From assembly GCA_022605955.1 (NCBI GenBank), contig JAKCOZ010000576.1, positions 1 to 64,000 on the forward strand: a stretch of 64,000 nt of DNA. The letters are read 5' to 3'. A program made the translations under genes and the position numbers. This document shows, one piece after another, positions 46,832-57,593 of this stretch. This DNA is from Rallus limicola. Taxonomy: Eukaryota > Chordata > Aves > Gruiformes > Rallidae. Every line of letters begins with the position of its first letter. Position 1 is the stretch's first letter. The notes below the pieces were generated by a model that made no database searches, was not told the origin of the DNA, and saw nothing but the letters and a program-made list of their open reading frames with translations.

Positions 46832-47459
46832 CGTGGGCTCAGAGCGGAATAAAAAGCCCGGCCAGGTCGGTCCCGGGCATCCTGCGCTACCGGTGCCACC
46901 TGTGAGAAGGAAATTATGGGGTGTGGGGGGATGGGGGGCAGAGACAACCCCTCTCCCCCCTAAAATCTATCCTTCACCCCCCTGTAACCACCCTAAGGTC
47001 AGTGGAGGGAAGAAGGTAGTGTCATCAGTAGGGTTCAGAGTGAACAGCGGCAAAAACCTCGGTTGCTTTACTTAATCAGAGGGAATAAAATGGTGGGGGA
47101 TCATCAGTAGGGACCAGAATGAACAGGGCAGATGGTAGGGGGCTTGGCCACGCCCCTTCCTTCAGGCCACGTCCCATCCTGAGGAGGTTTTGGGGGGTGG
47201 GGGGAGGATGATGAAGCTGCTCCCGTTGCCGCCTGGTTGATGCTGCCATAGCAACAGCCTTCCCATTGGCTGGTCCCCTACCTCAGCAGCCAATAGGTTG
47301 GCAGTAGGAGGGGCTTTGAGAAGGGGCACAGACTAAACCATCCCCAGCCCCCCACCCTAACCCTGGGTCCTAAACATCCACCCTGGGTCCTAAACATCCA
47401 CCCTGGGTCCTAAATTCCTCCCCCCCCACTACAGGGTATTAAGGGGGGAAGATCCTGGT

Positions 47460-48300
47460 ACAAACTGGTATGGACCAGTATGGGGGATGGGAGTGGAATG
47501 GAGGAGTGGAGAGGGCAGGGCTCCGTGCCTCAGTTTACCTGGGGGCGGTGGTGGTGGTGACTGGGGGGAACTGGGACAGATGGAAATTGAACTGGGATGG
47601 GTCTGGAACGTCCAACCAATACTGGAGAGGGAGCAAAACCAGTATGGAGGGAGTATTTGGACTGGGTTGAGGGGAGGAGCTGTACAGGTACTGGGAGAGC
47701 ATCATACTGGGACAGTATCATACTGGGACAGGGAGGCCCATACTGGAACTGTGAGGGGCCCACAATAGGACAGGAGGGCCCATACTGGGAAGAGGGCATC
47801 CATGATGAGACTGGGGGGGGTCACACTGGGATGAAGAAGGGTCCATACTGGGATGGAAAGAGTCTGCACTTCGAGAGAAAGGTCATACTGGGGCTGTAAG
47901 AAACCCATACTGGGATGTCAGAATCTATACTGGGATGGGAGGGGATTCCATACTGGGACTGGGGGAGGTCATACTGGGACAAGAGAGAATCCATAGTGAG
48001 ATCCATACTAGAATGGGACGGGGAGGGCTTATGCTGGGCCAGGATGCTCTGTACTGGGACAGAAGGGTCCGCACTGGGATGGGAGGGCTCATACTGGGAC
48101 AGGAGGGGGTCCATACTGGGCCAAGAGGGGTTCCACACTGGGCCGGGAGGGGGATTCCATACTGGGACTGGAATAGGTCACACTGGGACGGGAGGGGATT
48201 CATACTGGGGTGGGTACAGGGACGGGGAGGGCCCATACTGGGACAGGACACTCTGTACTGGGTCGGGACGTTCTATACTGGGACAGGAGGGTCCCTACTG
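47460..48300. repeat. CATACTGGGA minisatellite in DYRK1B intron 1
   Basis: Units of 20-35 bp with TCCATACTGGGACAGGAGGG, the reverse-strand form of the CCCAGT family, running up to the CpG-rich first exon. Confidence 0.9.
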
Positions 48301-48516
48301 GGCCGGAGCACTCCGCCCTGGCCCAGCGAGCGCCGCCGGAGCCTCCACCCCGCTCCCGGGCCGGGCTCCCCGCACCCCCCGGGCCCCAGACAGGGCGCAG
48401 GCCTCAGCCTCAGCCTCGCCCCCCCCCCTTCTCCCCTCACACACACCCCCCCCCCCCCCGGAGAAGGGGCAGCGGCCCCGCGGGGGAAGCCAAGGGAGGG
48501 AAGGGGAAAGTCTCAC

Positions 48517-48660
48517 CTGCGGTGGCCGGAGCGGCGGGGCCGGGGAGGAGCGGCCGGGGCCGGGGAAGCGGCGGGGCCGGGGCCGGGCCCGGAGCGGGGC
48601 CGGGGGGCGGCGGCGCCCGGGGGATTTCCCAGTAATGCCCGGCCAAGATGGCGCCCACAA
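48517..48660 (-). other. DYRK1B: Probable untranslated first exon of DYRK1B in a CpG island
   Basis: A donor CCGCAG/GTGAGACTTTCC ends at 48517. Very CpG-rich DNA (48300-48930) lies around it. GCCATCTTGGC near 48640-48655 (minus strand) resembles a YY1 site of the kind found at transcription starts. The 5-prime limit is a guess. Confidence 0.55.
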
Positions 48661-48930
48661 CAAACCCGCCGCGCCGCTCCGCTCCCGCGCAGGTGCGGCC
48701 CCGCCCGCCACCCGGCCCTTTCCAACCAATGAGAAGCCCCAAAGGGCTTTCTCCCTCCCGACCGACCAATGGGCGAGCGGTTTTCGAGGCTTCTGGTCCC
48801 GCCTCCTTCTCCCAACGCCGGCGACGAGCACCGCCCATCCGCCCCTCACGCCCTCGGCGCATGCGCGGGAAGGAGGCGGTGCGCTCGGAGGCGGGCGGGC
48901 TCGCCCTCGAGTGGGCGGGACTAGAAGCCA
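48660..48930. promoter_or_regulatory. CpG-island promoter of DYRK1B
   Basis: Two CCAAT boxes (ACCAATGAG near 48725, ACCAATGGG near 48767) and an NRF-1-type palindrome GCGCATGCGC at 48857-48866 lie upstream of the first exon. No TATA box is seen. Confidence 0.55.
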
Positions 48931-48939
48931 CGCCCCCAG

Positions 48940-49379
48940 CCAGGCCCTCCCCCAACGTAATTACGCCCCCCCGAGTAATTAACCACCCCCAGGGGGTTAA
49001 TTACTGCCACCCCCCACGGATGAACCTGCCCCAGGGATTCACTAACCCCACCATGGGTTAATTAAACCCCAAATGTTAATTATCCCCCAATTATAATCCC
49101 ACCTAATTATCCCACAGGCATTAATAGCCCCTCCCCAGGTTAATTAAGCCCCCCACCAATAACCTAGCCATCCTCCAATTAGTTACCCCCACTCCATGAC
49201 CTAATTCCCCCTAATGAATTATTCCCCCACGAGCTAACACCCCCCAGCCCCCCATTAATTACCTTCTCCAGCCCTAATGACCACAAATTAGTCCCCAACC
49301 TTTCATAACTTAATCACCCCCAATTAATCACCTCATTACCCACAATTTGTCCCCCCCAGCCAGGAGCTGCCTTTTACCC
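48940..49379. other. AT-rich TAATTA island between DYRK1B and FBL
   Basis: About 430 bp dense in TTAATTA, TAATTAT, ATTAATTAC and GGTTAATTAA cores, in sharp contrast with the CpG island beside it. No gene seen. Confidence 0.7.
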
Positions 49380-49385
49380 TTTATT
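49380..49385 (-). terminator. FBL: Polyadenylation signal of FBL
   Basis: AATAAA on the minus strand, about 275 bp past the FBL stop, within TTAATTAAAATAAAGGG. Confidence 0.85.
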
Positions 49386-49659
49386 TTAATTAAAAAAAAC
49401 CCATTTCTGGCCCCCCTCCCCCCAAAAACAGCCCATGAGGGGGCGGGACCCATTAACCCCGCCCACAAAGGGGCGGAACAACAGAAACCATACCCCCAGT
49501 CTGCATTCATGGCCCCGCCCACCAATGGGCGGAGCTTCGCTTGCCCCGCCCACACGCGGGACCAGCAGTGACCACGCCCACAGCAGGGCAAAGAGGCGTC
49601 AATCATCCCCCCCTTGGTGGGCGGAGCCTGCGTGGCCCCGCCCCCAGGAGGAAGAGGCA

Positions 49660-52600
49660 TCACTTCTGCTTGGGGGGCGGCCTGGGGAAGGGAGGGGGGG
49701 GGGGGGGTGTCACCTTCATCACATGACCCCCCCAGGCCTCCCAGTTACCCCCCTCCCCCAGGCCTCCCAGTACAGCCCAGTGCCCCCTCCACCCTCCCAG
49801 TACAGCCCAGTGGCCCCTCCCCTCTCCCATTTCTCCCTCCCGTTCCACCAGTTCCCCCCCAGTCCCTCCCATTCCTCCTCCCAATTCATCCCCGTGCTCC
49901 CAGTCCCTCCCATTCCTCCTCCCAGTCCTCCCAGTCCCTCCCATTCCCCCTCCCAGTGCTGTCCCAGTACCTGTCATTCCCTGTCCCAGTCCACCCCAGT
50001 TCCCCCAGTGCCCCCAGTCCCACCTGTAGACCCCCACCACCACGGCGTGGTCCCTCTCGTAGGGCTCCAGCGTGAGCTGCTCCTGCGGCTTCATCTGCTC
50101 GGCCGTCATCTTCTTCACCTCCCCCGCGAACACGGCCTCAGCCGGCGCCGTCGAGTCGATGCAGTTGGCCTGTGGGCTCACCAAGCTTTACTGGGCCTGA
50201 CTGGGCCCCAGCCAGGCTTGACTGGGCCTTGATGAGCCTCAGCCGGGCCTTACTGGGCCTCGCTGGGCCTCAGCCAGGCCTTACTGGGCCTCAGTCAGGC
50301 CTTACTGGGCCTCGCTGGTCCCCAGTGCACCTTTATTGGTCCTTACTGGGCCCCAGCCAACCCTTACTGGTGCACACTGGTGCCCAGTTACCCACTACTG
50401 GTTCTTACTGGTCCCTAGTCAGCCCTTACTGGTGCTTACTGATTCCCAGTGCCCCATTACTGGTGCTTCCTGGTCCCAGTAAGCCCTTACAGGCGCTTAA
50501 TCTTCCCCAGTGAGCTCCTACTGGTGGCTTACTGGTTCCCAGTGCCCCCTTGCTGCCCCCCAGTGCCGGTTCCTGGTGGTTACTGGTCACCTTGATGGAG
50601 ATGACGAAGTGGCCCCCGTTGCGCAGGAAGTTGTGGGCGTTGAGCGCCACGATGCGCGTCTGGTCCGGCTGCGCCACGTCCGCGAAGATCACGTCCACCA
50701 TGCCTGGGGGAAGAGGGGGCACCCCCAAAATCAGGGCACCCCAAAACCAGTCCCCCCCAACACCCCACGCCCCCCCCTCCACCCAAATCGCCACTCAGAT
50801 CTCCCAGGACCCCAAAAACTTCTCCCCAGGAACTCCCCAAGCACCCCAGGAAGCCCCGGAGGTGCCTTCAGACCTTCTCCCACACCACCAAACCCCCCCG
50901 AGGAACCCCAAAACCACCTCCTAGGCCTTCAGGGACCCCAACATTCTTCTCCAGGTCCCCCCAAACTCACCTTGGATCTTCAGAACCCCCCCCAAAAACC
51001 TCTTGGAGACACCCTGAGGTGCCTCCAGACCTCCTCCCACACCACCAACCCCCCCCCCAGGAACCCCAAAACCACCTCCCAGACCTTCAGGGACCCCCAA
51101 ATTGTCCTCCAGGCCCCCCCAACTGACCAATCAGCATGCGGTACTTGTGGGGGTGCCGCGCGTCCTCGATGACCGGGATGACGTTGGTTCGTTTCTTGGC
51201 CACGTTGATGAGGTCCCGTCCCGAGCGGTGGGAGAACTCCACGGCGTACACCAGCCCCTCCTGGGGACAGGGGGACAGGGATGTCCTCAGCCCACCCTGG
51301 GGAGGGGACCTCCAAGGGTGGGGAGGGGAGAGCCAGTGCCCCTGGGGACACCGCTGGTGTCGCCACGGTGGGGGCATGGGTCTGGGCCTCCCTTGGGGAC
51401 ATCGCCAAAAGGGCCTCAAGGGTGTCCCCAAGGACACGGAGATGCCACCTCCAACCCCTCCCAAGACCTTGGTGACCCCACCCTTGTGTCCCACCACCTG
51501 GTGACACCAAGGACACGGAGATGCCACCTCCAACCCTTCCCAAGACCTTGGTGACTCCATCCTCGTGGCCCCTCGTGACCACTCTGGGGCCACCCGCTGA
51601 GGTCCCCAGGTGGCTCCCAGTGGCTCCCAGTGGTCCTTACCGGTCCCACGATGTCGGAGACGTGGGACACGGTTGTCCCCGAGGCGGCGCCCAGGTAAAG
51701 GACCTTTGTCCCCGGGCGGATGTGGATCTGGTCGATGCCACCCAAGATGGCGGCCGCCAGCTTGGAGCGGAACGGGTTCCAGGCGCGGTACTCCACCTTG
51801 GTGTCACCATCCTGGGGACAGGGACACCCCCAGGACACGTCACCCACCGCCTGTGACACCCTTAGGGTGGCCCCACCCTCCCAGTGCCACCAGTGCCACA
51901 TCCCAGTGCTCCCAGTATGGACTGGGGAAGGGCTCTGGTGACCATTTCCAACTTGGTGTCACTGTCCTGGGGACAGGGACACCCTCAGGACACGTCACTC
52001 ACCGGCTGTGACACCCCTGGGGTGGCCCTGCCCTCCCAGTGCCACATCCCAGTGCTCCCAGTATGGGGCTTGGGAAGGTCTTGGCAGGGTACCCAACTGC
52101 CCCCAGCAACTTCCCAGTGCCCTGCTCCCCTCCCAGTGCCTCCCAGTGCCCCACTTAACAGATTCCTTAGGCTCCTCCCCAATTCCCAGTGCCCTCTTAG
52201 TTCCCCCCAGTGCGCCCCCAGTTACCCACAGTCCCCTCCCAGTCACCCCTGGCCACCTCCCAGTCCCTCCAACCCCCTTCCAGTGCCTTCTCAGTCCCTC
52301 CAACCCCCTCCTGGTCCCCCTTTGCTCCTTCCAACCCCTTCCCAGTCCCTCCCAGTACCTCCACAGAGATCCTCTTCTCCCCGTACACCGACTCCCCTGG
52401 GACCAGGTTCCGGGTGACCAGGGCGTCCTCCTTCCCCCGGCAGATGAACACCCCTGGGGGGGGCAGGAGGGGGGGGAGTCAGGGACCCCCAACTGCCCCC
52501 CGAGAACCCCCAACAGCCTCCTGGGAGACCCCACCCCCAACTGCCTCACCCCCCCGGGACCCCTACACCCCCAGGAACCCCAACTGTCCCCCCCTCTCCC

Positions 52601-54419
52601 CCAGCACCTCCACCCCCACCTGGGACTCCCAACTGCCCCCCCCCCCACCCCCCTGGGACCCCCAACTACCCCCCCAAAATCCCCCAGCAACCCCAACTGC
52701 CCCCCCCCCTCCCCCAGCATCTCCACACCGCCCTGGGACCCCCAACTGCCCCCCCCCCCCCACCGCCCTGGGACCCCCAACTGCCCCCTCCCCAGGCCCC
52801 GCCCCCCTCAGGCCCCGCCCCTCACCCTCGTGCCGGTGCGGCTCCACCGTCACCTTCCTGCCCCCTCGGAAGCCGCCGCCTCCGCCCCGCCCCCCGCGGG
52901 AGCCACGCCCCCCACGCGAGGGGCCGCCTCGGCCACGCCCCCCGGCTCCGCCCCCGCGGGGACCCCCCCGGGGCTGGAAGGATCCTCCACCTGTGGGGAA
53001 CTGGGGTTACTGGGGGCACTGGGAGGGGCACTGGGGTTACTGGGAGGGGACTGGGGGGGGAACTGGGGTTACTGGGGGCACTGGGAGGGGAACTGGGGGC
53101 ACTGGGGGCACTGGGAGGGGAACTGGGGGGGGAACTGGGGTTACTGGGGGCACTGGGAGGGGAACTAGGGGGGGAACTGGGGTTACTGGGAGAGACTGGG
53201 GGAAAACTGGGGTTCCTAGAGTGCACTAGGAAGAACTGGGGGAGGGGGCACAGGGCAACTGGGGATGCTGGAAGCTGGTCTGGCTGCATCCAGGGGTACT
53301 GTGAGGGAACTGGGGGTACTGGGAAGCAACAGGGCATACTGGGAAAGGGACAGGGGTTAACTGGGCAAATTGGGCAAGGGAAAGAGAGGTGCAGGGAGGG
53401 GAGGTGGGCATACTGGGAGGAGGAACAGGGATGTAACTGGGCATACTGGGAAATTAGGGAGGTCTGAAGGGAATCAGGGCTCCCAGTCAAGGTGGGACTG
53501 GCCTTACTGGGAGCACTGGGAAGGGCCACACTCACCTCGACCCCCCCTGAAGCCACCACGGCCGCCGCGCCCCCCCCGGGGGCTGAAACCTGCGGGAGGC
53601 ACCGTCAAACTGGGGCAACTGGGAGCACTGGGACAGACTGGCAGTGCTGCTGGGAGCTCCCAGGCCCTGCCCAGGGGCTCCCAGTATTCCCAGTACAGCA
53701 TAATGACCCTCCCAATTCACCCCTTACTCCTCTCTCCCACCCCTTACCCCACCCCAGTTTATCCCAGTACAGCTTTATTGATTCCAGTTCAACCCAAATC
53801 TCCTCCCAGTTCCCCCCCAGTTAATCCCAGTCCCCCCAGTACATTCCAGTCCTACCCCAATCCCCTCCACGTCCTTCCCAGCTCATCCCAGTCCCTCCCA
53901 GCTCTATCCCAGTCGTGCCCAGTACACCCCAGTTTATTTGAACCAACCCCAGTCCCATCCCAGTTCCCCCCCAAATCCAAACCAGTTCATTCCAATTCTC
54001 CCAGTACACCCACCAGCTACCCCCAGTGCCCCCCAGGATACCTCAGTCTCATCCCAGTTCTCTTCCAGGTGCCCCCAGTCCCTGTTACCCCCAAGGCCAT
54101 CCGCCCTACGCCCCAATCCACCCCAGTCCCACCCCAATATACCCCAGTACCCTCCCAATATACCCCAGTACCCTCCCAGTCCCCCTCCCAACATACCCGT
54201 CCCATCCCAGTTACCCCCCAGTCCATTTCAGCCCCATTCCCAGTCCCATTCAGCCCCCCCAGCCCCCTCCCAGTCCACCCCAGTCCCTTTCAGCCCCCTC
54301 CCAGTGCCTCCCAATGCCCCCAGTCCACCCCAGTCCCTCTCAGCCCCCCCAGCCCCCTCCCAGTCCACCCCAGTCCCTCCCAGTCCCTCCCAGTCCCCCC
54401 CAGTCCCACCTGGCCTCAT
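49660..54419 (-). CDS. FBL: FBL, fibrillarin, rRNA 2-prime-O-methyltransferase
   Basis: Catalytic subunit of box C/D snoRNPs; SAM-dependent 2-prime-O-methylation of pre-rRNA in the nucleolus, also histone H2A glutamine methylation. Nine coding exons: 54410-54419, 53536-53589, 52826-52990, 52359-52453, 51641-51811, 51128-51260, 50591-50703, 50024-50169, 49660-49681. They sum to 909 nt, 302 residues, with no frame break (human is about 321). Landmarks: start MRPGFSPRGG, Gly/Arg-rich (GAR) domain to about residue 70, [41 protein letters not shown]-binding [47 protein letters not shown] end. The GAR domain is shorter than in human, which accounts for the length difference. ATG chosen by the match of MRPGFSPRGG to human MKPGFSPRGG and a good donor after ten nucleotides. 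Confidence 0.97.
49735..50020. repeat. CCTCCCAGT repeat in the last FBL intron
   Basis: Units CCTCCCAGTACAGCCCAGTG and CCCTCCCATTCC; CCCAGT family. Confidence 0.85.
50190..50585. repeat. TTACTGGGCCTCAGCC minisatellite in FBL intron 7
   Basis: Units of 17-30 bp alternate CTTACTGGGCCTCAGCCAGG and CTTACTGGTGC; reverse-strand form of the CCCAGT family. Confidence 0.9.
50705..51125. repeat. Duplicated segment in FBL intron 6
   Basis: A roughly 130-bp segment with CCTTCAGGGACCCC, CCTCCCACACCACC and CAGGAACCCCAAAACCACCT occurs at least twice (about 50870-50945 and 51020-51095). Confidence 0.7.
52990..53230. repeat. GGGGTTACTGGGGGCACTGG minisatellite in FBL intron 2
   Basis: Units of 12-25 bp with ACTGGGGTTACTGG and GGGAACTGGGGG. 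Confidence 0.9.
53690..54408. repeat. CCCAGTCC/CCCCAGTAC repeat filling FBL intron 1
   Basis: About 700 bp of CCCAGT-type units up to the exon 1 donor. Confidence 0.9.
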
Positions 54420-54600
54420 CCCGCCGCTGCACCACGCGGGGCCTCACGCGTCCCCCTCCCGGAACCGGAAACGCGTTATCCCAGTCCCCGCCCCTTTTAA
54501 ACCACCTTCAGGACCCGCGCATGCGCATCAACTCATCCGACGTCACCGCTCCGCCCCAGGCCGGGCGGAAGTGCCCTCAAAGGGCGGGACCGTGTGCGGC
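54420..54600 (-). promoter_or_regulatory. FBL: FBL promoter region
   Basis: TTTAAAAG (TATA-like) at 54494-54501, the NRF-1-type palindrome GCGCATGCGC at 54517-54526 and an ETS-like GCGGAAGT at 54565-54572, all within 155 bp upstream of the ATG. Confidence 0.55.
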
Positions 54601-55080
54601 TCCCCTGGGTCCTAGCGCCGGGGTCCGTGTCCCTCCAACCACCACCAAGAACGGCCCCAGGGGATCCCTAGGAATCTCGGGAGGGATTTGGGGACAGAAA
54701 TGGGGATTCTGAGATTCGGGGGGGATTTGGGGGCTCCTGGGTGTGTTTTGGGGGTGCTGGTGGGGGGCTTTTTGCCCCGCTGGGCACCCTGAGGCTTATT
54801 TCTGGTGGCTACAAGGGGGTCTCTGGGGTGCGGGGCGGCTCCTACTGCCCGGCCTGGGGACGGGGGAGCGTGTGAGGGGCTTTTTGGGGCCGTTTCGGCG
54901 TATTTTGGTGGCACTTCCGGGTAGGCCCCGATGTCGACGCTCAGTCCTCCCGCTTCCTCTCGGTGGGCACCACGCTCCTCCCCTCAGGAGCCCCTCCCGC
55001 TCCTCCTCGGCCACTCTATCCGCTGCGTCTCGATGGTTTCTCCCCCACCTTTTTAATGCCCCGGACGGAGCGCGGGGGTT
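54600..55080. other. Region between the FBL and COX6B1 starts
   Basis: About 500 bp with no exon. The left part (54600-54850) is T/G-rich; the right part becomes CpG-rich with an ETS/GABP-type ACTTCCGG at 54913-54920. Confidence 0.5.
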
Positions 55081-55120
55081 GCGTCACTTCCGGCGGCGCG
55101 CTGCACTTCCGCCGCGTCTC
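55080..55120 (+). promoter_or_regulatory. COX6B1: COX6B1 core promoter with ETS/GABP-type sites
   Basis: ACTTCCGG at 55086-55093 and ACTTCCGC at 55105-55112. GABP (NRF-2) sites of this kind are typical of nuclear genes for cytochrome oxidase subunits. Confidence 0.55.
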
Positions 55121-55176
55121 GTTGGTTCCGGCCGGAGGGCGGCGGCGGTGAAAGTCACTTTGAAGCGGAGTCGGCG
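55115..55176 (+). other. COX6B1: Probable untranslated first exon of COX6B1
   Basis: CpG-rich sequence ends in donor GTCGGCG/GTAACT at 55176. The coding exon begins at an acceptor 2 bp before the ATG, so an upstream untranslated exon is needed. The start is approximate. Confidence 0.55.
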
Positions 55177-55179
55177 GTA

Positions 55180-55895
55180 ACTGGGGGGCTACTGGGAGCA
55201 CTGGGAGGGGTATTGGGTAACTGGGGGGGATGAGGGGGCTACTGGGAGCGCTGGGAGGGTACTGGGGGCAACTGGAGGGCTATTGGGGGCACTGGGAGGG
55301 GCGGGAGGTGACTGGGAGGGACGGGGGGGCTGCTGGGAGCGCTGGGGGGGGACTGGGGGCTTAGCTGAAGCACTGGGAGGGACTGGGAGAGCTACTGGGG
55401 GCACGGGGAGGGAGTGGGGAGGCGGCGGGGGGGGGTTACTGGGAGGTAGTGGGGGGGGGGGGTTAGCGGGAGGCGGCGGCGGGGGGGGGGGTGTTACCGG
55501 GAGGCAATGGGGGGGGGGGTTACCGGGAGGCAGTGGGGGGGGGTTAGTGGGAGGCAGTGGGGGGGGGTTACCGGGAGGCAGTGGGGGGGGGGGGTTACCT
55601 GGAGGCAGTGGGGGGGGGTTACCGGGAGGCAATGGGGGGGGGGTTACCGGGAGGCAATGGGGGGGGGGGGGGTTACTAGGAGGCGGCGGCGGGGGGGGGC
55701 GGTTACTGGGAGGCAGTGGGGGGGGGGGGGTTACCGGGAGGCAGTGGGGGGGGGGGGGTTACCGGGAGGCAGTGGGGGGGGGTTACCGGGAGGCAATGGG
55801 GGGGGGGGTTACTAGGAGGCGGCGGCGGGGGGGGCGGTTACTGGGAGGCAGTGGGGGGAGTTACTGGGAGGGAATGGGGGTTTACTGGAAAAGTG
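55180..55895 (+). repeat. G-run minisatellite in COX6B1 intron 1
   Basis: Units of about 25-28 bp, GTTACCGGGAGGCAGT followed by 8-13 consecutive G, repeat about 18 times in the centre, flanked by CTACTGGGAGCACTGGGAGG units. The coding strand is the G-rich one. Confidence 0.95.
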
Positions 55896-55919
55896 GCTGG
55901 ACATTAACCCCACCAGTAA

Positions 55920-56165
55920 GTTCTTGTGGGTATTGATCTCCTCTAATTACCCTGTGAGTTAATTAACCATGTTTAGCCTCATGCTGATTAATTAATTAGT
56001 GTAATTAACCCGGCTGGCCCCATCTGGGGTATTTCTTCCCCTAGGCTGAGACACAACTGGGGAGCAACGAGCTCCTAACGAACCTTATGGCCCTTAGTTA
56101 CCCCAAACCACCCTGCTAATGAATGAATTCCCCTCCTAACTAATTAGTGAACGCTAATTGGTGCT
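55920..56165. other. TAATTA island in COX6B1 intron 1
   Basis: GTTAATTAACC, GATTAATTAATTAG, GTAATTAACC and CTAACTAATTAGTG cluster here just before the first coding exon. Confidence 0.7.
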
Positions 56166-56182
56166 GATTGCCCCCCCCAGCC

Positions 56183-57210
56183 ATGGCAGAGGACATCAAG
56201 ACCAAGCTGGAGCGCTACAAGACGGCGCCTTTCGACAGCCGCTTCCCCAACCAGAACCAGACCCGCAACTGCTGGCAGAACTACCTGGGTACCGCCCCTC
56301 CCCCACCCCCCCGGTGTCCCCTCCCCCTCCCCCCAGCCCCTTGTCCCCCCCCAGCCCCCCCCTCACCCCCTGCTTGTCCTCCTGTCCCCAGATTTCCACC
56401 GCTGTGAGAAGGCCATGGCGGCCAAGGGCGCGGACGCCACCCCCTGCCAGTGGTACTTCCGCGTCTACAAGTCGCTGTGTCCCACCTCCTGGGTGAGTGC
56501 TGGCCCCTGGGGGGGCCCCCAAGCCCCTCACGTGTCCCCTGGGGGGGCCCCAAGCTCCTCATGTGGCCCCTGGGGTGGCCCCAAGCTCCTCAGATCCCCG
56601 GCAGCATCCCCAGTGGTGGCCCCGATGTTCTTCAGGCTTCTGTGGTGGCCCCACGGCCCTGGGCTCTCCCCCAACGTCCCTACAGCCCTTGGGTCACTCT
56701 TGGTGCCCCCTCGGTGTCCCCATCGTCCTCGGGTTCCCCTGTGGTGGCTCCAAAGGTCCTCAGGGACCCCAACAGCGTCCCCTCTGGTGGCCCCATGGCC
56801 TTCAGATCTCCCCCAGTGTCCCTACAGTCCTTGGGTCCCCGCAGCCCTTGGTGTTCCCTCGGTGCCCCCAGTGTCCTTGGGGCCACCATGGTGTCCCCTT
56901 GATGTCCCCAACATCTTTGGGCCCCCCTATGGTGTCTCCTATGGTGGCCCCACAGCCCCTGGAGTTCTTTTGGTGTCCCCAGCATCTTTGGGTGCCCCCT
57001 GGGGTCCCCTGGTGTCCCCACGTCCCCCTTGACAGCACCGTACTCCCTCTCTCCCACGTGATGTCCCTGATGATGTCACCCTGACCCCCCACCCCACCCC
57101 CCCTCACGTCCCTCACTCCCTGTCATCTGTGTGTCCCCCTCCCCCCCCCCCCTCAGGTGACAACGTGGGACGAGCTCCGTGAGGCGGGGACCTTCCCTGG
57201 CAAGATCTGA
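56183..57210 (+). CDS. COX6B1: COX6B1, cytochrome c oxidase subunit 6B1
   Basis: Small intermembrane-space subunit of respiratory complex IV that bridges the two monomers of the dimer. Exons 56183-56288, 56392-56492 and 57157-57210 (TGA 57208-57210) give 261 nt, 86 residues, the usual length, with no frame break. Landmarks: [40 protein letters not shown] with Cys-x9-Cys, then [12 protein letters not shown] with Cys-x10-Cys, the twin-cysteine fold oxidised by the MIA40 import pathway, and the end GTFPGKI. No targeting presequence, as normal for this family. It is the only plus-strand gene of the window, head to head with FBL and tail to tail with the FCGBP-like gene. Confidence 0.97.
56500..57050. 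repeat. GTGGCCCCA-type minisatellite in COX6B1 intron 3
   Basis: Degenerate units with CTGTGGTGGCCCCA, CCTTGGGTCCCC and TTGGTGTCCCCA. Confidence 0.75.
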
Positions 57211-57362
57211 GCTTCACCCACTCCCCCCCCAAAAGGAGGGGACACCCCTGTCACCGGGGTGGGGGTGGTGACACGGCCATCACCCGCGGGGTGGGGATGG
57301 GGACACAGTCGTCACCGGTGTGGGGGAGGGGACACCGCTGTCACCAGGGGGGTGGCACGGCC

Positions 57363-57368
57363 AATAAA
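57363..57368 (+). terminator. COX6B1: Polyadenylation signal of COX6B1
   Basis: AATAAA on the plus strand, about 150 bp past the stop, within GGCCAATAAAGGG. Confidence 0.85.
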
Positions 57369-57483
57369 GGGTTGAACTGGTTTTTGGGTTGTGGCTGATG
57401 GGGGTGGGGGTGTCCCCAGGCGCAGGGGTGTCCCCAAGTTGGGGACAGACCAAAGACACCACCCAGAGCTGGAACCAGCAGGT

Positions 57484-57489
57484 TTTATT
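57484..57489 (-). terminator. Polyadenylation signal of the FCGBP-like gene
   Basis: AATAAA on the minus strand (GGCCAATAAAACC), about 105 bp past the TAG stop and facing the COX6B1 signal 120 bp away. Confidence 0.8.
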
Positions 57490-57593
57490 GGCCACCATCC
57501 TGGTGGGACGCCCAGGGGAGGGGACAACCCGCTGCCAGGACAGCCAGGTGTCCCCGTTGTCCCCACCCCTGGCTGCTCCTTTGGGGGAGGCCA

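Noticed and set aside
47220..47265. RFX X-box-like element (CTGCCATAGCAACAG) in DYRK1B intron 1
   Set aside because: Only one half-site fits well, and there is no context to support a function.
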